Below are positions 1-9,202 of a stretch of DNA of 15,608 nt, piece by piece. A model generated the notes under the pieces. That model did not search any database and was not told the origin of the DNA. It worked only from the letters and a program-made list of their open reading frames with translations. Origin of the DNA: Asterionellopsis glacialis (taxonomy: Eukaryota; Bacillariophyta; Plagiogrammaphyceae; Rhaphoneidales; Asterionellopsidaceae); the NCBI GenBank assembly GCA_014885115.2, contig WKLE02000332.1:1-15608 (forward strand), read 5' to 3'. Every line of letters starts with the position of its first letter. The first letter of the stretch is position 1. A program made the translations under genes and the position numbers.

Positions 1-929
1 TTCTAGCCTATTAATTTCCTGTTTAGTAGTCCCTTCTAAGGAATGTGGTACTTGAAATGGCCTGGCGTGATATGGTTCCGCTTCAGGTTCAATTTCTAGG
101 CTGACAGGCTTTATCTTAAGGGTGCCAAGCCCATCCTTAAAGGCTTGTGGGTACTTTTGTAGCCACTTAAGCATAATTTTTCACTCGTTATAGGTAAGGT
201 GTTTCCCGTGAGAGGCTGCTTTGCTTAAATCAACCTTATTGTAGTTAGCGTCTAATATGGATAATTAGATCGCTTTTGCACCTTCTGGGTCTGAGACGTC
301 TCCACGGTATTTCATGGGTATTTCATACCCTTCCCAGTGAATTGTTTTGGTACTAAAATGGATATCGAGGCCCATGGCCTGCATCAGATGGGTTCTAACA
401 ATCATGTTGTACTGTGTATCTTTTTGGTTTGTTCGTTCGTCCACGTGACAGGACCAGACTATCGCCTTTTTGTCCGTGAACTTTGGGAGTGTAAAATTTA
501 GTTGAGCTTTTTGCTTAGTGATAAAGTTACCTCCCATGGTATTCCACTGAGTAGGTTTAAGGTTCTTGTACGAACTGGCCTTCCCCGTTCCACGAAATTT
601 TTAAGGATAATTGTCGCGGTAGTACCAGTATCGAGTAAGATTTGTATTGGAACGAGCTTGCCATCCCGGTTTATTATTTTGCCTACTACTTTGGTAGTGC
701 AATGTGTAGATTTTTTTATTTCTTTGCCTTACGCTGACTGCATAGCATGTTATACGAATGTTCTACATTAGGCAAAAGGTTTGATTCAGTGTAGGAAGTA
801 GGTGTAAAATAATTGTCTAAGTCTTCACTACTATGTATATGTTTAATTTTACTATGTTGGGTAAAGTACAAACTAGGTTCCTCATCAGATTCTTCCTCTG
901 ATTCGAACTGTACTTTACGTTTCTTTTAA
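1..929 (-). pseudogene. Copy A pol fragment: aspartic protease and N-terminal RT region
   Basis: The minus strand encodes a retropepsin-type active site, ILLDTGTTATIIL, with the catalytic DTG at 632-624. After a one-base loss near 585 the frame continues into the protease C-terminal part at 537-265, which includes YNMIVRTHLMQAMGLDIHF. The same frame runs on through a TAA at 267-265 and a TGA near 182 into the connector ahead of RT (EPEAEPYHARPFQVPH, near 90-40), a hallmark of Ty3/gypsy pol. The RT catalytic domain itself is beyond the left edge. The protease core motif is intact, unlike in copy B. The linker between the zinc knuckle and the protease also carries a stop and a frame change near 730-700. 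It is a pseudogene. Confidence 0.82.
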
Positions 930-1884
930 GCTTGTCTTTTGATACCTTGAGCGAGTTAATCATCTCGTTTACCTGTTCCTGCGTATACATCTTGGATTTA
1001 ACTGAATCCTTCTTTTTCAAATTTTCCGCAGTACATTCATTGGTGTTATGGTTGTTCATACGGCAGTTGCTACCCATTGTTATCGCCATCGGAATTCTTT
1101 TCTTGTTGTTCACGCTTGCAACTCTTCTTGCTTTCCTTAGGTGCTTTGGACTTAGCAAGTTCATATAAGGCCAACTTCTCAAAGTAGTCCACGGTATCCT
1201 CCCACGAGAGATCGTGTGGATCAAGGTTGCTAGTGAGTAGGGCCGATTGCCACTTAAGTGGTTTCACCCGATCGAGAATATCCACCAGTTTGATCCATCC
1301 GAAAATATGGCAAATATTTGTTCAACTGGCAAAGTCTTGCAACAAACTCCCTCAACATGAAGTTGTCGGTCATTGCTAAGTGATAGCAAAGGTAGTTCTT
1401 CTGGCGCCTTGCCACATGCCTAAACAAGAAGAAATTCAAATTCTTTCCTACGTCGTTCAGTACCAGTTCAAAGACCTGTTCAGGATCTTTTTGGGCTGGT
1501 TTCTTGAGGCTTGCATTTTTGCTCTGGCGATTGACATTTGCTGCTTGGAACAGTTCCCTTGCTCTACCATTCAAAAGGGTGAGGGCCATGGAAGTCTTGG
1601 AGGATGCTTTGGTGAGGGGATAGCCGCACTCAACTTCAGCAAATTCAATTCTCCATTGGATCCACTCTTCAGCAGTTCCATTTTCAAATTGTTTGACTCT
1701 CTTTTCAATAGTTTCAGAATCCGATCCTTCATCAGAGGGATCAATTCTTACTTCTATCGTCTTGTAAGAATCCTTGTCGTTGTCCTTTGACTTTGATCTC
1801 TCCTTTTTAGTTCAGCAGGGTCTGCTGTTGGCTCAACTCCTGAGCTTTCTTCTGAAAGTCATTGGAGGAGTAAAAGGTCTTCAT
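930..1884 (-). pseudogene. Copy A gag, broken
   Basis: This is the retrotransposon capsid/nucleocapsid gene. It begins with ATG at 1884-1882, where the N-terminus MKTFYSSNDFQKKAQE matches copies B and C. A deletion of about 26 bases near 1810 relative to C shifts the frame almost immediately. The capsid-like core is readable at 1589-1254 (ALTLLNGRARELFQAAN, then FFLFRHVARRQKNY). A second deletion near 1285 removes the segment matching the DDDELVDILD region of C. A third deletion near 1070 removes the first half of the zinc knuckle, leaving only the H and last C (NNHNTNEC). Beyond it the frame is continuous through TQEQVNEMINSLKVSK, so in A the sequence after the knuckle is in frame with it. 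With three deletions it cannot make a working Gag. Confidence 0.82.
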
Positions 1885-1906
1885 GTTCTTGAAAGTTAAA
1901 ATCCTC

Positions 1907-2236
1907 TGAAACTGGGAGTAACATTAATATGCCCTATGCCGCCTATGTCAACCATGGCACAACACAACAATCAGACAATCAACACACAAAAGAAAAGAAG
2001 ACTTTTATTTGGTGATGAAAATTATAAGCTAATTTATAAAAGATGAAGAAGATCAAAAAGAAGTTCCAAGGTTCAAAGAGCATCTGGCCATCTGTCTGGA
2101 TGACGATCTTCAAGTGAAGTTCAACTGAAACATCTGGGAAAAAAGATTTCTTTTGTCATTGCAACTTGTGAGTCCGTCTACTTGTCCACACAATAATCAA
2201 CCATCCTCAAGATTGTCCTATAGGGAGTGTACTTCA
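1907..2236 (-). repeat. 5' LTR of copy A
   Basis: Read on the minus strand it starts TGAAGTACACTCCC (outer edge 2236) and, by my choice of boundary, ends CAGTTTCA at 1907, giving TG...CA ends and about 330 bp. The outer ~70 bp and the inner ~125 bp match the LTRs of B and C. The middle (about 2033-2165) is unrelated to theirs and longer. A polyadenylation-type AATAAA lies at 2009-2004 on the minus strand, at the same relative place as in the other LTRs. The inner edge is uncertain by up to about 15 bp because no 3' LTR is visible for comparison. Confidence 0.75.
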
Positions 2237-3790
2237 CTGCTCTCACTTCTTTCCACTCTTTGCTCTGTTTTGGCAGTTTTCTGTCACAGGTACTTCAATA
2301 TAATACACTGAGTTTCTCTGGTTAATTCTAGAATACATTTGCTTGCTTTTTCCTCTGGATGCCAAATTAATAGTTGCCTGTTTGACGGAGATATTGTTGT
2401 CTTGTGCAGTTTTGAGTACTTTTTCTCAAAGCCATTCTTCTTGATGTCTACGAGCATCTTTTTGAATAGACTTTAATTTGGTCTTTACTGAAGATATAGT
2501 GGCTTTGATTTCTGGGGTGGATCTTGTGGTCGTTCTAATGTGTTGTGGAATTTCCATTTTGTCCTCGAGGAGCTGAATCAGGGTGTGGAGATTAATTGTG
2601 GGGAGCAGTTTTCCAGTACCTTAAAAGTTGACCTGCTTGTATAATTTTTCAGAGGCAGACTTTAGTCTCTGCTGCTAGCACTATTTTAGTAAAAGTTTCA
2701 TCAATTTTTATGAGCATCTTGGTGGTTTTTGGTCCAGCGTTGCGATGGTACTGTAGATCAGTGTCGTAATCTACTTTGGATGTTCTGGTTTTTGCATGAT
2801 TTGTTGACCTCTGTTTGTAGTGCATCCGCGTGTTTCTTGTTCAGGGACGATAATTTGCGTGGTTTTGGGTATTGCAAGTCGGTAGTGGAGCTCCTGAAAA
2901 TATTTTGCACTTCCACATTAACATAAAGACCTCTGTGATCAGAGGCTATGCCCATTTTGAAGGGTAAGACTCCTGCGTTCGTTGTATTTGTCGCTATTCT
3001 AGTGCATCCGTAGATATGGTCAATTTGATGCTGACCTCGTGTGTAAGTGTTTGGACAGCTTTCACCATGAATGAGATAATGCAGATTGGACATAGCTAGG
3101 CTATCCATTGTGCGCTGTAGTTTGGAATTAGGGGACAGACTTTCTTTGTTGGCATCAATCATAAGTACTACTGCTTCACCATTTTTTCTCCTAGCAGAGA
3201 TGAACTCCTTAAGGTCTTCCAATATTTGATGTCTCAGATCTGGCGTTGGTGTCATGTTGAGTAATAATGATGACTGTTGAGCATGAGCTGTCATATCTCT
3301 GCTGTTGCCTTTCTCTTGACACACTCTGTATGCCGTAATTACCATAAGATTTGTGTCACCTTTGAATGTCATCCAAATCCATCTGCCTAGTTGAGTATCA
3401 TGGCCTGATGCTGACACTCTGCCAACCCATTTGCCAAACGTCGTAGTTAATGTTCCACCTCTTTGAACTTCTGATACTGATGGTATTTGAGATGTGGAAA
3501 ATTGTGTTTTTGTTGTGGTCCATGGCTTAAAGTTGTCAGACTGTCTACAAAGACTCTTGATAGTGCATGTGTATTTATCTCGTAGATGCACTTTTTTCCA
3601 GTCTGCATTGGTCTCCGCTAATCCGACAATGATGGCATCAAGAGCCTTTGATGTGATGAGTATGTCTGTGAGCTTTGTAGGTGATGTGAAGATGCCGTTC
3701 GTATTGATGAAGAAAAGTTGTAGTGCTGTGTTGTTGTTTTCTTTATGTGGATGTGAGTATGTATTTGTTGTTTGTTTGTTTCACTTTGTA
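2237..3790 (-). pseudogene. LINE ORF2 N-terminal part: EEP endonuclease plus pre-RT linker
   Basis: This encodes the endonuclease that nicks target DNA for target-primed reverse transcription. The signature motifs appear in order: FINTNG with the metal-site Asn (3708-3691), LAETNADW with the catalytic Glu (about 3621-3598), LMIDAN with the Asp/Asn pair (3156-3148), QIDHIYG (about 3030-3010) and SDH (2943-2935). The frame opens after an in-frame TGA near 3790; the nearest ATG, at 3591, is downstream of the first two motifs and so is not the real start. Past a stop at 2758 the pre-RT linker continues in shifted frames (KIDETFTKIVLAAETK, then EDKMEIPQHIRTTTR), ending at the LTR of A. The RT domain is absent from the window. 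The catalytic core looks intact but the gene is truncated and frameshifted. Confidence 0.8.
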
Positions 3791-3857
3791 ATAAATTGTG
3801 TGTGATTCGTGCACTGTGTGATTGTTTGTTTGGGGCAGTTTTTGGTTTGTTGGAAGA

Positions 3858-5845
3858 CTAGAGTTCTGGCGCCGTGGTAGGCCGGGGACTCCTTGGTGAC
3901 TGATGTACTGAGGCCTTTGAAACAGGGGTTCCGAGTCCATTTTGTTGACTTTGGCTTTCGACCTCTTCATTGATTGGATTGTCTTTCTGTTGTTTACAAA
4001 GAGGCAATGTTGGGGTTGTGGCTGTTTGAAGTTGAAGTTGTTGATTGACTGTTTGATTCACCAGATCCTTCAAGTTGTTTTTGATTAGGTCTTCGAATAG
4101 CGACCTTTGGTCTTCTAATGCTTGTTTATGGTTTTCTTGAATGACTTCCAATGTCTGTTGGAGTTTTTCATTGCTGGCTGTAACTTCAGTTGATTTGTCG
4201 TTTATTGAGTTAAATTGTTGAAGACTGTTTTCCCATCTAGTTTTAGAGTCTTGTTTTAGTTCCTCAAGCCATCCTTGTACTTCAGATTTTAGGGTTGTAA
4301 CGGAGTTGTCATCAGATACTGTTGTGTCCTTGTGTTTGTTAACAATTTTTGGAGGTGAGTTCCATGCATTTTTTGCTGGTGCTGATGATGATCCTAGAGA
4401 AGATACGTTGTCACCATAGCCTAGAGTGATTGTGGGTGGACGTTTTTGTGCTGAATGTCCCTTTTGTCTCTGGTGTAAAAGACACACCACATGACTTGAT
4501 GCTTTTGTAGTTTGAGTCTGCTGGGCTGAATGTGGAGATTGCAGAGTTGTTGTCATGAACGTCAATTGAGTCAAGATGAGTTTGAATGGATGTAAGGTAA
4601 GTTTCAATGAATTCCTGCTGAAATGTAGTGTCCATGTGTTCTTTAAGATTGATGAAGAAATCATCTACTTATGTGTTGAGATGTTCTTGGTAAATGACAA
4701 GATATCCATTTTTGCCTCTACTTTCTACAGACTGAAATAACTTTGAATTACTATTTGTCATTTGTTATAGAAGATATTCTTGCAAAGAATATGTTGAACA
4801 AGTCTCTGCATGTTCATCCATGTCTTTGATTAGTTGTGGAGTGGTAATGTCAGCAAATCCAATGACCGACTTCTTTCATAATATTGTTGTGATCTTGTGC
4901 TAATTTAATCAATTCAGTATTGGATACAATGCCAGGAATTGGGTTGAAAGAAATGATCTGAATGTGTTTAAGGCTATCGGGAACCAAGTCAGGTTGGGAG
5001 AGACCTTGAAGAATTGCTTGCATGTATCCTTGGACTTTGCGGAGACTACACATGATACCGATTGCCCAGATGAATATTGCATTGGGACACTTTCCAATTC
5101 GAGTGCAACATGGATGCAAGTCAAGTTCACAGCTGACGTATTCTTCAGAGTTTCGAATTATTAAATCTTGGAGTTTTTCTTGGAGGTCGTCAAGTCTTGT
5201 CCAGTCAGGATGACTGTCTTTGACACAGGCAAGTAATTGATTGTTTATCATTAATAGTTTAGTGGCAAACACTCTATGTTTGTGTGCTTCTAACCATGGC
5301 TTTAGGTGCTTTTGGAGGTCAGCGTAGTCTATCAACGTTTCAATATACATAGAGAACTTTAGAGTTTGTTTGTTGTTACGATCAGTTGATGCAGTAGTAC
5401 CTACAATCCAGTCGGAAAGTGCCGTTTTGTCTGTGGGAAGTTGTTCAATTGTTGTGATTGGGTTTGTTTTAGATTTGGTGTTTTGTTCTTCATCTTCCCA
5501 TTTTAGAATGTTGATGGTAGAGTCCATCCTGAAAAGCTCCTTACAAAAGATCTTTTGATGGTGTGGAACGTCGACAAAGTTGGTCTGATTTTCGTACGAT
5601 GGCAAATTCATATGCATCTGGAGACAAAATTTGTAGCGAGTTGATTTTTCATTGCCAAACCTTTTTGCAACTTTGTTGGTTTTCCTGACGGTGGTACACT
5701 TGTTGGACTCTTGGTGTTCAGCTGATTGTCCTGTCCCTTTGCCTGATTGCAATGATGCTGGAGAGTTGCTTTGATGTCTCAGCACCGTCGTCTCTAAACC
5801 GCCATGGCTGCGTCCTTGTCCTCTGATTCCTCTGCCAACAAGCAT
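3858..5845 (-). pseudogene. LINE ORF1, RNA-binding/coiled-coil-type protein, frameshifted
   Basis: The reading begins with ATG at 5845-5843 (MLVGRGIRGQGR, a Gly/Arg-rich N-terminus as in many nucleic-acid binding ORF1 proteins) and runs 331 codons to about 4850. A frameshift near 4860 moves coding to another frame (ADITTPQLIKDMDEHAETC). That frame carries a TAA and a TAG-type break around 4765-4670 before reopening as MDTTFQQEFIETYLTSIQ (4635). A second frameshift near 4430 leads into the last block (GYGDNVSSLGSS onward), which contains a glutamine-, lysine- and glutamate-rich segment with coiled-coil character (about 4300-4050) and ends with a stop at 3858. Unbroken, it would be about 660 residues. 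I assign it to ORF1 from position before the endonuclease, its composition and a remembered resemblance to diatom LINE ORF1 proteins. No RRM or zinc knuckle is visible. Confidence 0.62.
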
Positions 5846-5944
5846 AAATGTCTTGTGTACATCCTTGTATACTATCGTATAGTGAAGTGGATTTAAGTGA
5901 TATACATTTGTACTGGATCCTCTTTCTCCTGTCAGTGAAAGAGT

Positions 5945-6369
5945 GGGTTCTTGTAAGAACTGGCCTTCCCCCGTTCCACAAAATTTTTAAGGATAATTGT
6001 CCCGTTAGTACCGGTATTGAGTAAGATCCGTATTGGAACGAGCTCACCATCCCTGTTTATTATTTTGCCTACTACTTCAGTAGTGCGATGCATAGATTTT
6101 TGCTTTTTCGCTTTTCGCTGACTGCGCAGCATGTAGTACAATTGTTCTACATTGGGGAAAAGGTTTGATTCAGTGTAGGAAGTAGGCGTAAAATAATTGT
6201 CTAAGTCTTCACTACTATGTTTATGTTTAATTTCACTATGTTGCAAAAAGTACAAACTAGGTTTATCATTGGAGGAAGCATCAGATTCGTACTGCACTTT
6301 ACGTTTCTTATTAGGCTTATCTTTCAATACCTTGAGCGCACTAATCATTGTGTTTACCTGCTCCTGCAT
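5945..6369 (-). pseudogene. Copy B protease fragment with a lost catalytic aspartate
   Basis: In frame with gag, the minus strand reads the linker VNTMISALKV, then FTPTSYTESNLFPNVEQ, then the protease RILLNTGTNGTIILKNFVERG. The active-site triad is NTG (codons at 6018-6010) where A and C have DTG; retropepsins need this Asp, so the enzyme would be inactive. The fragment ends after KASSYKNP at about 5945, where the LINE begins. It is an Asp-to-Asn change through a single GAT-to-AAT transition. Confidence 0.8.
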
Positions 6370-7331
6370 AGCAGTACACTTGCTGGTGTAATGGTTGTTC
6401 ATACGACGGTTGCTGCACCACTTACAAGTGCGCTGGCGCTTGTCATTGCTTTTGTTGTTATTGCAATCAGAATTCTTTTTTGTTTGTTCATGCTTGCAAT
6501 TTTTCTTGCCTTCTTTAGGTGGTTTGGACTTAGCAAGTTCACGATCTATGTTATTGCAGATGTCCAACTACTCGAAGTAGTCCACAGTATCCTCACACAA
6601 GATATTGTGCGGGTTGAGGTTGCTAGCAAGTAGGGCGGATTGCCACTTAAGTGGTTTCGCCCAATCCAAAATGTCAACAAGTTCGTCATTGTCGAATTTT
6701 CGATTTTTTTTGACATTGTGATCCATCGGAAAATATGGCAAATATTCGTTCAACTGGCAAAACCTTGCAACAAAATCTCTTATTGTGAAGTTGTTGGTCA
6801 TTGCCAAGTGATAGCAAAGGTAGTTCTTCTGGCGCCTTGCTGCATGCTTAGACAAAAAAATATCTTACCTATGTTGTTCAGTACCAGTTCAAAGACTTTT
6901 TCAGGGTCTTTTCGTTCTGATTTCTTGAGGCTTGCATTTTTGCTCCGGCGATTGGCATTAGCTGCTTGGAACAGCTGCCTTGCTCTACCCTTCAAATGGG
7001 TGAGGGCCATGGAAGTCTTGGAGGATGCTTTGGTGAGGGGATAATCCCTCTCAACCTCAGCAAACTCGATCCTCAATGGGATCCAGTTTTCAGCAGATCC
7101 ATCTTCAAATTGTTTGACTCTCTTTTCAATGGTTTCAGAGTCTGAGCCTTCCAAAGAGGGATCAATTCTGACTTCTATCTTCTTGTAAGAATCTTTGTCA
7201 TTGTCTTTTGACTTCGACCTCTCCTTCTTTGTTTTAATGAAGGGAATTGCAGGAGGATCCAGCAGGGTCTGCTGTTGGCTCAACTCCTGAGCTTTCTTCT
7301 GAAAGTCATTGGAGGAGTAAAAGGTCTTCAT
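6370..7331 (-). pseudogene. Copy B gag, frameshifted and with one nonsense codon
   Basis: Gag starts at ATG 7331-7329 with the family N-terminus MKTFYSSNDFQKKAQELSQQ and reads well to about 6870. There a frameshift at an A/T-rich run (near 6860-6870) leaves the frame in which the core resumes (RRQKNYLCYHLAMTNN). A TAG at 6570-6568 stands where C has a Lys codon just after DTVDYF. Past it the same frame gives the basic tail and a zinc-knuckle remnant, CSNRRMNNHYTSKC, in which the second Cys of the CX2CX4HX4C motif is Arg. B lacks the roughly ten-codon lysine-rich stretch after the knuckle that A and C have, and here gag and protease share one frame. Confidence 0.83.
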
Positions 7332-7353
7332 GTTCTTGAAAGTTAAAATCCTC

Positions 7354-7623
7354 TGAAAGAGGGAGTAACGTTACTATGCCCTATGCTGCTAGTGTTGATG
7401 GCAGCACAACACAACAATCAGACAATCAACACACAAAAGAAAAGAAGACTTTTTATTTGGTGATGAAAATTATGAGCTTAGTTTAATCCGGAGAATATCC
7501 AGCAATTTAGTAAGTAGTAAGAATCTGGAAAATTTTAGTAAATGTTAATTTCTTGTGAGTCCATCTGCTTGCCCATGCATCAATCATCCGTCCTCAAGAG
7601 TGTCCTACAGGGAGTGTACTTCA
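7354..7623 (-). repeat. 5' LTR of copy B
   Basis: About 270 bp; on the minus strand it begins TGAAGTACACTCCC at 7623 and ends CTCTTTCA at 7354. It matches the LTR of C (13920-14186) along its whole length, including the AATAAA at 7457-7452, the palindrome GTAACGTTAC near the inner end, and the CCGGA-like inverted repeat near the middle, which is imperfect in B. The inner boundary is inferred from the TG...CA rule. Confidence 0.8.
7452..7457 (-). terminator. Polyadenylation signal in LTR B
   Basis: AATAAA on the minus strand within a strongly conserved block, at the same LTR position as in A (2009-2004) and C (14084-14089). It likely marks the R/U5 part of the LTR. Confidence 0.5.
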
Positions 7624-9202
7624 ACTACCAAAACAGAAGGCCTATTCAGATTTTTTTTTAGTTAAACATGGCCTTGAACCAGGTTCAACCATAATCATGA
7701 TGGAGATTGCATATATGGCCAATAAAGCCTGGCTGAAAGCCACCCCTGATTTATTGAAGGGGTATCATCAACTCCCGTACATCAAGGAAAGTCCAAAGTT
7801 GTTTATTGTTGAGTTCTTGGATTGTTTTGTTTTGCATGAGAGTGTGTTTGAGGCTAATAAATTAAGAGCAGAAAAAAAATGATTGTCAGTGAAAGAGGGA
7901 GCGGCCACTTCCCATTCCAATCAGGCATATAACCAACTTGTGGCAAAGAATGACAAGCATATTGCTTGTGATACCTTGGCTCTACATAGAACTATACTGA
8001 AACTGACTGGTTTGAACAGAAAGCAGCTCGCACAGTACCACCTTGTGCATACAGTACTCCAAGTTGTAACTACAACAACACAAGACATGTGGGAACAGTC
8101 ATTTGTACATGTCAATTTGGACCCCAGGGTTTGATTGCCATTCCAAGAGTGGATTGTTGAGATTCAAACATACCTTGCAGCTGGACAAACAATTATAAAA
8201 GAGGATAAATCATCACATAGTCCGCTTTCCATAACCAACATCTATAAGTTAATGCCAAAATTTTGGAGAGGCGTGCCATATGATACAAAGAAGGAAGCCT
8301 TGATGATTTTTAAAAAGTGTGGTAATGCCAAGAAATACAATTCATGAATTGTACCAGGTTCTCTATTCGGACATGCAGGACTTGCGTTTTTGCTTAACTT
8401 TGTGTAAAAAAATTATCAACTCATAAATTACGGGCTAGACAACAACTCCTCTGCCAGCAGCACCATCACATCACCAATGCTGCCAGAGGAAGAAGCAGGG
8501 ATACCAACAACCTAGAGCAACAATGATAAAGAAATGTTCCTAACCAAAGATGAAGGTATCAACAAAGGCCTACATTGTTTTCAACTAGTCCCAAAAAACG
8601 AAGACGGGTCTGCTGCAAAAAAAGGAATGGATTTGTTGAGTTACATGGTTAGATTTAGAAGGGATCACAGCAAAGAGGGTCAGAAGGCATTAACAAGTTC
8701 TCACCTTGATATCCATATTTACCCAAGACAAATTGAGGTTGTGAATCCAACAGCTAAGGATTTTTGTTGTTCTCAAATATTGAGATACGCTGAAGGAGAA
8801 GGAGCCATGAGGAAGATTCCCAAAAGAAAATACAACAGCCTGGCATTGATCAATGGCCAATGCTCTATTATTAATTCTGAAAATAATTTAAAGAAAATGC
8901 AACAAGAATTGAAGTTAGCTGCATCAATATTGGAAATCACATGCATCAAGAAGGCAGAAACAGAAGAAAAACAACAAGAGCTGGAGCCTTTGGTAAAACA
9001 AGGCGCCCCCGCTGCAGTTGCTAAATTAAAAGCAAACAAACTTGATGTCAACAAGTTGATCAAGGCTGAGATTGCAGCCATTCTCTTTGGAGCTTACCAT
9101 GTGATGATGAATCATGAAAAGATCTTGAAGCTGGCTTTGTCAAAAGAGCTTGAGGAACACATCAAAGAGGACGAAACAAAGCTTGATGCTATTACAGAAT
9201 AA
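7624..9202 (+). pseudogene. Diatom-type transposase-like protein, C-terminal part, decayed
   Basis: One plus-strand frame runs from the edge of LTR B to the stop at 9202. It is broken by TGA at 7880-7882 and 8132-8134, a local frameshift near 8340 (HELYQVLYSDMQDLRFCL continues in another frame) and a TAG near 8513. Visible blocks are LLKGYHQLPYIKESPKLF, a possible D..H site FLDCFVLHES, SVKEGAATSHSNQAYNQL, LMPKFWRGVPYDTKK and, after 8534, a Lys/Glu-rich C-terminal region (222 codons from ATG 8534) with helical, charged character. From memory this order of blocks resembles a multicopy family of hypothetical proteins in diatoms whose N-terminal half looks like a DDE-type endonuclease. The resemblance is fair, but the function is inference. 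The N-terminal part is missing because copy B inserted here. The CGA-to-TGA type of stop at 8132 fits slow decay. Confidence 0.55.

Larger units (their letters stand above)
1..2236 (-). mobile_element. Ty3/gypsy-type LTR retrotransposon, copy A (5' part, runs off left edge)
   Basis: Read on the minus strand, this is a 5' LTR (1907-2236), a gag reading region starting with ATG at 1884-1882, an aspartic protease and the beginning of reverse transcriptase. It is recognised by collinear similarity to copies B (5945-7623) and C (13920-15608). The order gag, protease, RT without an integrase before RT, together with the protein style, indicates Ty3/gypsy rather than Ty1/copia. The outer LTR edge at 2236 abuts a LINE coding region of the same orientation, so A inserted into the LINE. 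The rest of pol and the 3' LTR would lie left of position 1. It is non-functional: several deletions and stops break the frame. Confidence 0.88.
2237..5944 (-). mobile_element. APE-type LINE (non-LTR retrotransposon), 5' part, interrupted by copy A
   Basis: On the minus strand a short leader (about 5944-5846) is followed by a long ORF1 region and then an ORF2 region with an apurinic-like endonuclease (EEP) domain and the linker that precedes RT. It stops dead at 2237, where the LTR of copy A begins, so the RT domain and 3' tail should lie past A, outside the window. Its 5' end joins the protease region of copy B at about 5944, which suggests that the LINE inserted into B. The clade is not assignable from what is visible; an L1- or Ambal-like stramenopile LINE is plausible. 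Frameshifts and stops show it is dead. Confidence 0.8.
5945..7623 (-). mobile_element. Ty3/gypsy-type LTR retrotransposon, copy B (5' part, cut by the LINE)
   Basis: On the minus strand this is a 5' LTR (7623-7354), gag (ATG at 7331-7329) and the start of the protease, collinear with A and C. Similarity ends abruptly at about 5945, right after the protease segment GKASSYKNP, where the LINE leader begins. LTR elements do not normally end inside protease, so a LINE insertion is the simplest explanation, and the rest of pol should lie past the 3' end of the LINE. The outer LTR edge at 7623 cuts into the reading frame of the gene at 7624-9202. Confidence 0.87.

Noticed and set aside
502..1790. 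Plus-strand open frames across copy A (near 502-771, 932-1168 and 1380-1790)
   Set aside because: They are antisense to recognisable gag and protease and are hydrophobic in the way antisense reads of Lys/Glu-rich genes usually are.
5718..6050. A 110-codon minus-strand frame crossing the LINE/B joint
   Set aside because: It reads the wrong frame of both the copy B protease and LINE ORF1; the family-like residues are in the other frames.
5931..7897. A 13-bp direct repeat, GTCAGTGAAAGAG, at 5931-5943 (LINE/B joint) and 7885-7897
   Set aside because: It does not flank B or the LINE in the right places for a target duplication, and one 13-bp match is expected by chance in a window of this size.
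7697..8347. TGA as a sense codon, because one frame is joined across TGA at 7880 and 8132
   Set aside because: TGG codes for Trp in the same frame, other stops and a frameshift also occur, and TGA falls at different expected residues (Arg, Gly, Trp) in the other elements. Decay explains it better.
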